A stretch of 64,000 bases of DNA, taken from NCBI GenBank assembly GCA_949752795.1, contig OX457070.1, positions 38,713,185 through 38,777,184 on the forward strand, given 5' to 3'. The notes below the pieces were generated by a model. That model did no database searches. It was given only the letters and a program-made list of their open reading frames with translations, and was not told where the DNA came from. This stretch comes from Hyperoodon ampullatus. Its lineage: Eukaryota; Chordata; Mammalia; Artiodactyla; Ziphiidae. The position numbers and the translations under genes are program-made. This document shows positions 58,165-64,000 of the stretch, piece after piece. Numbering within the stretch: position 1 is the first letter of the stretch; every line of letters begins with the position of its first letter.

Positions 58165-59660
58165 GTCAAGAGTATATATTTTTATCTCTAGGTAAGTACT
58201 AAATAAAATACGTACACTTATACTAAAAGAATGAATAACAATATAATACAAAGAGTATGAAATAAATAAATATACTCAGTCAATCCACAGGAAGGCAAGA
58301 AATGATGGAAAAAGACCATATAAAAACTGAGCAGTTGTAGGAAGGGGTAAGTAGGAAGATGACATATTTAAACTCAAATACATCAGTATCTCACTAAATG
58401 TATACAGATCAAATACACCAATTAAAAAACTTAAGTTGAATGACTGAATAAAAAACAAACCCAACTATTTGTTACTTATGGGCACACAACATAAATATAT
58501 GGATACAGAAAGGTTGAAAATAAAAGGATAGGAAAATACCTACTGAAAGAAAGCTGATATAGCTATATTAATATTAAAGAAGACTTTAAGACAAAATATT
58601 ACTGGAGATGAAAATGGACATAATCATAATGACAAAAGGGCCAATTCACTGGGACATTTAACAGTTCCAAATATATAGTCACTTAGTAGAAAGCCCCAAA
58701 GTGTACAGAAAATTCAGAGGAGATCCTCAGGAGAAATAGTGAAATTCATAGTCACAATAGGAAAATTTAATATACCTCTTGCAGTAACTGCATGATAACG
58801 AAAGTATCACATATCAGGTTTTTGTGATGTAGCTAAAGGTCCAATTAGAGAGAAATATACAGCAACAAATCCTTACAGGAAAAGAAAAAAGAGTGAAAAT
58901 CAACAATATGAATATTCATATCAGAAGGAAAAAATCCAGCAAACAAACTGCAGAAAAGAAGAAACAATAAAGACCAAAACATTAATAAAATGGAGTACAA
59001 ATATACAATATAGAAATTCAGTAAAATCAAAAGTTAGTTCTCTAAAAAGATTGAAACCTGATAAACCACAAGTTGGACTGATTAAGAAAAAAAAACAGGG
59101 AAGGCACAAATTAGCAGTATCAGGAATGAACATGGAATTTAATACAGACACCATAAATATTAAAAGAATTATCAAGGGCTTCCCTGGTGGCGCAGGAGTT
59201 AAGAATCCACCTGCCAATGCAGGGGACACCGGTTCAAGCCCTGTTCCGGGAAGATCCCACATGCTGCGGAGCAACTAAGCCTGTAAGCGACCACTACTGA
59301 GCCTATGTGCCACAACTACTGAAGCCTGCGAGCCTAGAGCTTGCGCGCCACGACAAGAGAAGCCACAGCAGTAAGTCCACGCACCACAGTGAAGAGTAGC
59401 CCCCTCTTGCTGCAACTAGAGAAAGCCTGCATGCAGCAACGAAGACCCAATACAGCCAAAAATAAATAAATAAATAAAATAAATTTATATAAAAAAAGAA
59501 TTATGAAGAGGAAATTAGGGAAAAAATTTTGCCAAAAATTTTGAAATTTAATAAATTGAATAAATTCTGAGGAAAATATATTTATTAGAATTACAAGAAA
59601 TATATCAATTAGGGAAATTTAATTTATACTTCAAATTTTTCCGCAGAGTTTTCATACCCA
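58165..59660 (+). mobile_element. very old L1, right part (ORF2 region)
   Basis: It continues the element of 51090-52690 after the younger L1. The left edge repeats gtcaagagtat, then ORF2-like landmarks follow: 'tcactaaatgtatacagatc', 'agctgatatagctatattaa' and 'gggaaggcacaaattagcag'. A SINE interrupts it at 59177-59493. Frames are all broken. The resemblance in type and orientation supports a single original insertion. Confidence 0.75.
59177..59493 (+). mobile_element. CHR-type SINE, long form
   Basis: Sense long-form SINE: 'ggcttccctggtggcgcagg', 'gacaccggttcaagccc' (box B region), then the long body and an (AAAT)n tail at 59458-59482. The target words aaaagaattatcaag (59162-59176) and aaaagaattatgaag (59494-59508) differ at one base. 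It sits inside the old L1. Confidence 0.96.
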
Positions 59661-60754
59661 CATGACCTCACAAATTACTTGAATTCTTTTAAAGTTACTG
59701 AAGTTTGTTTTCTAGGCCAAAATATGGTTTATCTTGGTAAATGTGTCCTGTGCTTTTTTTAAAAATTATTATGGTAAAAATCCATAACAAACACCATTTC
59801 TAAGTGTACAGTTCAGCACTGTTAAATATGTTCACATTGCTGTGCAGAAATCTCCAGAACTTTTTTGGCTCACAGGACTGAAACCCTTACTCATTAAACA
59901 ATTCCTTATTTTCTTCTTCCTGGCCCTGGCAACCACCATTCTATTTTCTGTTTCTATCAATTTGACTACTTGAGATACCTCATTTAAGTGGAATCGTACA
60001 GTGTTTGTCTTTTTGTGACTGATTTATTTCACTTAGCGTAATGTCCTAAAGATTTATCCATGTTGTAGCATGTGTCAGAATTTCCTTCCTTTTTAAGGGT
60101 GAATAATATTCCATTCTATGTATATACACATTTGGTTTATCCATTCTTCTGTCAATGGACACTTGGGTTACTTGCACCTCTTGGCTATTGTGCATAGTGC
60201 TGCTATGAACATGAGTGTGTAAATATCTCTTTGAGACCTTGCTTTCAATTCTTTTGGCTGTATACCCGGAAGTGGAATTGTAGGAACATATAGTAATTCT
60301 ATTTTTTAATTTTTTAAGAAACTGCCATACTATTTTCCATAGTGACTGCACCATTTTATTCTTACCAACAGTGCACAAGAGTTGACATTTCTCCATACCC
60401 TTGCCAAGACTTTAAAAATTTATTTATAGTAGCCATTCTAATGGGTGTGGAGTGATATCTCATTGCGGCTTTAATTTGCATTTTCTTAATGATTAATAAT
60501 GTTGAGCATCTTTTTATATGTTTGTTGGCCATTTGTATATCATCTTTGGAGAAATGTCTATTTAAGTCCTTTGCTTCTTCTTTGATTGGAGTTTTTTTTT
60601 TTTTTTGGTTGTTGTTGAATTGTAGAAGTTCTTTATATATGCCCTTATTATTATCCTCTTATCGGATATATGATTTGCAAATAATCTCTCATTCTATAGA
60701 TTGCCTTTTCACTCTGTTGATTGTGTCCTTTGATGCACAGAAGGTTTTAATTTT

Positions 60755-60962
60755 TTTTTTTTTTTTTTTGCGGTACGTGGGCCTCTCACTGTTGTGGCCT
60801 CTCCCGTTGCGGAGCACAGGCTCCCGACGCACAGGCCCAGCAGCCATGGCTCACGGGCCCAGTTGCTCCGCAGCATGTGGGACCCTCCCGGACCGGGGCA
60901 TGAACCCGTGTCCCCTGCATCGGCAGACGGACTCTCAACCACTGCGCCACCAGGGAAGCCCC
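60755..60962 (-). mobile_element. CHR-type SINE, compact form, in old L1
   Basis: Antisense SINE with a T run at 60755-60769, 'tgcggtacgtgggcctctca' and the tRNA end 'aaccactgcgccaccaggga'. The exact 16-bp target word agaaggttttaatttt lies at 60739-60754 and 60963-60978. The plus frame 60489-60974 reads L1 antisense into this SINE and is not a gene. Confidence 0.96.
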
Positions 60963-61856
60963 AGAAGGTTTTAATTTTAATGTAATCTAATTTGTCTATT
61001 TTTACTTCTCTTGCGTGTGCTTTTGGTGTCATATCCAGGAAATCCTTGTCAAATCCAGTGTCATGAAGCTTTTGCCTTATGTTTTCTTGTAAGAGTTTTA
61101 TAGTTTTAGGTCTTACATTTAGGTCTTTGATCTATTTTGAATTAAGTTTTGTATATGATGTAAGGTAAAGGTCCAGCTTCTCTTTTGCAGGTGAAAATTT
61201 GGTTTTCTCAACATCATTTGTTAAAGAGCCTTTCATTTCCCCCGTTGAATGGTCTTGGCACTCTTGTCAAAAATCATTTTATCATATATATGAATCTTAT
61301 TTCTGGACTCTCATATTCCATTGATCTGTATGTCTGTCTTTATTGCCAATACCACACTGTTGGTTACTGTAGCCTTATAAAAAGTTTTGAAATCAGAAAG
61401 TCTGATACCTCCAACTTTTTTCTCCTTTTTCAAGATTGTTTTGGCTATTCATGGTCCCTGAAATTCCATGTGAGTTTTAGGATGGATTTTTATGTTTCTG
61501 CAAATAATGGTATTGGAATTTTGATAGGGAATGCATTAAACCTATAGATTGCTTGGGGGAGTTTTGGCCTCATAACAGTACTAAGCCTTCCATGAACATG
61601 GGATATCTTTCCATTTATTTGTGTCTTCTTTCATTTCTTTTGGCAACATTTTGTAGTATTCAATGTATAAGTCTTTTGCCTCCTTAGTTAGATTTATTCT
61701 TAAGTATTTTATTCTTCTTGATGCTTTTGTAAATGTAATTATTTTCTTAGTTTCCTTCGAGATTGTTCATTGTTAGCAAATTGAAAGGCAACTAATTTTG
61801 GAGTGTTCATTTTGTATACTGCAACTTTGTGGAATTCATTCATTAGTTCTAAGAGG

Positions 61857-61882
61857 TATGTGTGTGTGTGTGTGTGTGTGTA
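61857..61882. repeat. (GT)n microsatellite in L1
   Basis: About a dozen GT/TG dinucleotides lie within antisense L1 ORF2, encoding a His-Thr run in the dead minus frame. Confidence 0.95.
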
Positions 61883-62403
61883 ATCTTTAGAAATTTCTAC
61901 ATATACAGTCATGTTGTCCATGAACAGAAATAATTTTATTTCTTCCTTTCCAATTTGGATATATTTTATTTCTTTTTCTTGGCTAATTGCTCTGCCCATG
62001 ACTTCAAGTACTATGTTGAATAGAAGTGGTGAAATCAAGCATCCTTTTCTTGTTCATGATTTTGGAGGAAAAACTTCCAGTCTGTCATCATTGAACATGA
62101 TGTTAGTTGTGGAGTTTTTGTATTTGGTCTTTATTCTCTTAAGGTAGTCTCATTCTGTCCTTAGTTTGTTAAATGATGTTCCACGTGCTTCTGAAAAAAA
62201 TGTGTGTTCTTCTGTTCTGGGTGGACTGTTGTATAAATATGAATTAGGTCAAACTGGTTGATTATGTTGTTCTGTTCTTTATATTTACTGATTTTCTCTC
62301 TGCCTTTTCTATCAGTTATTGAGAAAAGAGGGTCAAATTTTTGATGATAATTGCTACTTTATCTATTTCTCCTTTCATCTATTAGTTTTGCTTTAGGTAT
62401 TTT

Positions 62404-62758
62404 TTAAATAAATTTATTTATTTACTTATTTATTTTTGGCTGCATTGGGTCTTTGTTGCTGCGCGTGAGCTTTTCTCTAATTGCGGCAAGCAGAGGCTAC
62501 TCTTTGTTGCGGTGCACAGGCTTCTCATTGTGGTGGCTTCTCTTGTTGCGGAGCATGGGCTCTAGGCATGCAGGCTTCAGTAGTTGTGGCACGCAGGCTT
62601 AGTAGTTGTGGCTCATGAGCTCTAGAGCACAGGCTCAGTAGTTGTGGCACATGGGCTTAGTTGCTCCGCAGCATGTGGAATCTTCCCAGACCAGGGCTCA
62701 AAGCCTTGTCCCCTGCATTGGCAGGTGGATTCTTAACCACTGAACCACCAAGGAAGTC
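62404..62758 (-). mobile_element. CHR-type SINE, long form, in old L1
   Basis: Antisense long-form SINE: a (TTTA)n tail at 62405-62440, 'ttggctgcattgggtctttg', then the tRNA end 'accactgaaccaccaaggaa'. The exact 15-bp target word tgctttaggtatttt lies at 62389-62403 and 62759-62773. Confidence 0.96.
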
Positions 62759-63025
62759 TGCTTTAGGTATTTTCAAGTTCTGTTATTAAGTGCATGAATG
62801 TTTCAGGTTATTATGTCTTTTATTTACCCCTTTATCATTGTGAAATGACCCTCTTAATTTGTGGTAACATTCTTTTATCTGAAATCTTCATTGTTTGATA
62901 TTAATGTGGCTACTCCCCACTTTCTTTTAACCACTATTAGCAAAGTATATCTTTTCCCACTTTTTCTTTTTACTCTATTTGTGTCTTTGTATTTAAAGTG
63001 AGTTTCTTGTAGTCAGGCCATAGTT

Positions 63026-64000
63026 GAGAATGAATGCTGAGTAAGGAGTGAGGATATGGAATAAAAAAATAAGCAAAAGAATGGGTTTTCCATTAATTTA
63101 TAAATATCTAAACCAGCCTTTCAGAATGAAACTGTCATTTCAGTTCCATAATATCAGGTTTAGGGAAAGGGAAAGTGGCCAGATTAAGGGGATCTACATG
63201 GTGAGGAATAGAGACTGGATTTAAGGGAAATTGAAAAAATGTAATCCACAAATATAAATCCAATCCATTTCCAGATTCAAACTGGAATTGAAGTATTTGT
63301 ACCTCAATTGTTTCAGCATGATGGGTGCTAATCTTTGCTTCTCTATCATTTCAGAGTCCACCCTGTCTTGAGTGCACTAAAGCTGCATTTCAGAGCTTAT
63401 ATGTCAGTTGGAAAGTAATAGAATTTTTTGGCAGAATGGCAGACTAAACACCCCGACCAACACCTCTGATTGGAATAAAAAAATGCTACATGAAAAAGAA
63501 ACAATACTTACTTTTAATGTTTTGCAGAGATGAAAGGAAGGCGTATATAGAGACCAAATAGAAAGGAGAATAAGAAATACGATAAGTAAATTAGTACCAA
63601 TACTGACTTGTGCCCTGAGAGTTGATGCTGAAACCTAATGACATTGGATTCTGACCCATTGGTGAAATGGGGCCATGGAAAGGTGGAGATAAAGCCTCCC
63701 CAATGTAGGAAGTCTCACAAGGTCCTCCATATAACTGTAGAACCCCAAAGGGCTACATTATAAATATAAAGGTGAATAAGAAAAAAACAATGCAGAAGAA
63801 TATAGCAAGGATAAAATTTACTTTTGTTGCTGAGCAAAGCGGGAAAACTATTCCCTGAGAATTATAACTTCACTCTCATGTGAGTTTGAGGTCAGAATTC
63901 ATGTTAACTGTATAATCCAAAAAAAGTTCAAATAGGGAGTTTAATTGAAAATGGTTCTGGGCTAATTAGAAGCTGAGTCACTTTCCTTTTTTCTTTGAAG
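63026..64000. other. unassigned sequence at window end
   Basis: No gene is recognised. The A-rich part from about 63430 has the texture of an old L1 5' UTR in plus orientation ('ggcagaatggcagactaaac'), but I cannot confirm it. Confidence 0.35.

Larger units (their letters stand above)
59690..63025 (-). mobile_element. old L1 (L1M-like), ORF2 and 3' part, minus strand
   Basis: This is a second old antisense L1: 3' part 'tttagaagaa'-poor but with 'aacaccatttctaagtgtac' and 'gggtgaataatattccattc' at the left. The ORF2 body with a reverse-transcriptase box lies near 61900-61920 (antisense, LFMDNMTVY; the usual FADD is mutated to FMDN). It ends in the endonuclease region near 63000. It is interrupted by SINEs at 60755-60962 and 62404-62758 and carries a (GT)n array. 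The extreme left (59690-59750) matches an ORF2 internal segment and may be a separate fragment. Confidence 0.8.

Overview
This is a mammalian nuclear window with no protein-coding exon that I can defend. Its short interspersed repeats are tRNA-Glu-derived SINEs of the CHR type found in whales, hippos and ruminants. Several are the compact, A-tailed form typical of cetaceans. I see no ruminant Bov-B/Bov-A and no pig PRE-1 elements, so a cetacean (whale or dolphin) is the best guess. Family names are assigned from recognised sequence features, not from a database search.

Layout. 1-7.4 kb is mostly unique sequence with L2 and MIR fragments, one L1 end inserted into a MIR, a pyrimidine tract, and two CpG-bearing stretches (about 4975-5310 and 6269-6567). 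7.4-10.7 kb is a cluster of L2, old L1, two young L1 3' ends, a SINE and a Tigger/MER2 fragment. 10.7-22 kb alternates unique DNA with MIR, L2, MER5A, a probable solo LTR, a (TAC)n array and two older L1 fragments. 22.0-27.9 kb is a nearly complete L1 on the plus strand with a 5' UTR, ORF1, ORF2 and 3' UTR, all inactivated. 28.6-29.7 kb is an MLT2-type LTR carrying microsatellites and a SINE. 30-51 kb is mainly unique DNA with scattered MIR, L2, SINE, two old L1 segments and one complete 487 bp Tigger MITE. 51.1-59.7 kb is an old plus-strand L1 split by a 5.5 kb younger minus-strand L1, which itself hosts a SINE and a small L1 insertion. 59.7-63.0 kb is another old L1, minus strand, with two SINEs in it. 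The last kilobase is unassigned.

The insertions can be ordered in time because many carry visible target-site duplications (TSDs): MIR/L2, MER5A and MLT2 first, then old L1 and Tigger, then long-form SINEs and younger L1, then compact SINEs. All long open frames that look convincing belong to dead L1 ORF1/ORF2. The rest are chance frames over SINEs, L2 or unique DNA. I found no new biological system. The points most worth checking are the four-layer nested insertion, a possible L1 3' transduction, a 24 bp in-frame duplication in an L1 ORF1 coiled coil, and two or three candidate conserved non-coding or exonic stretches.
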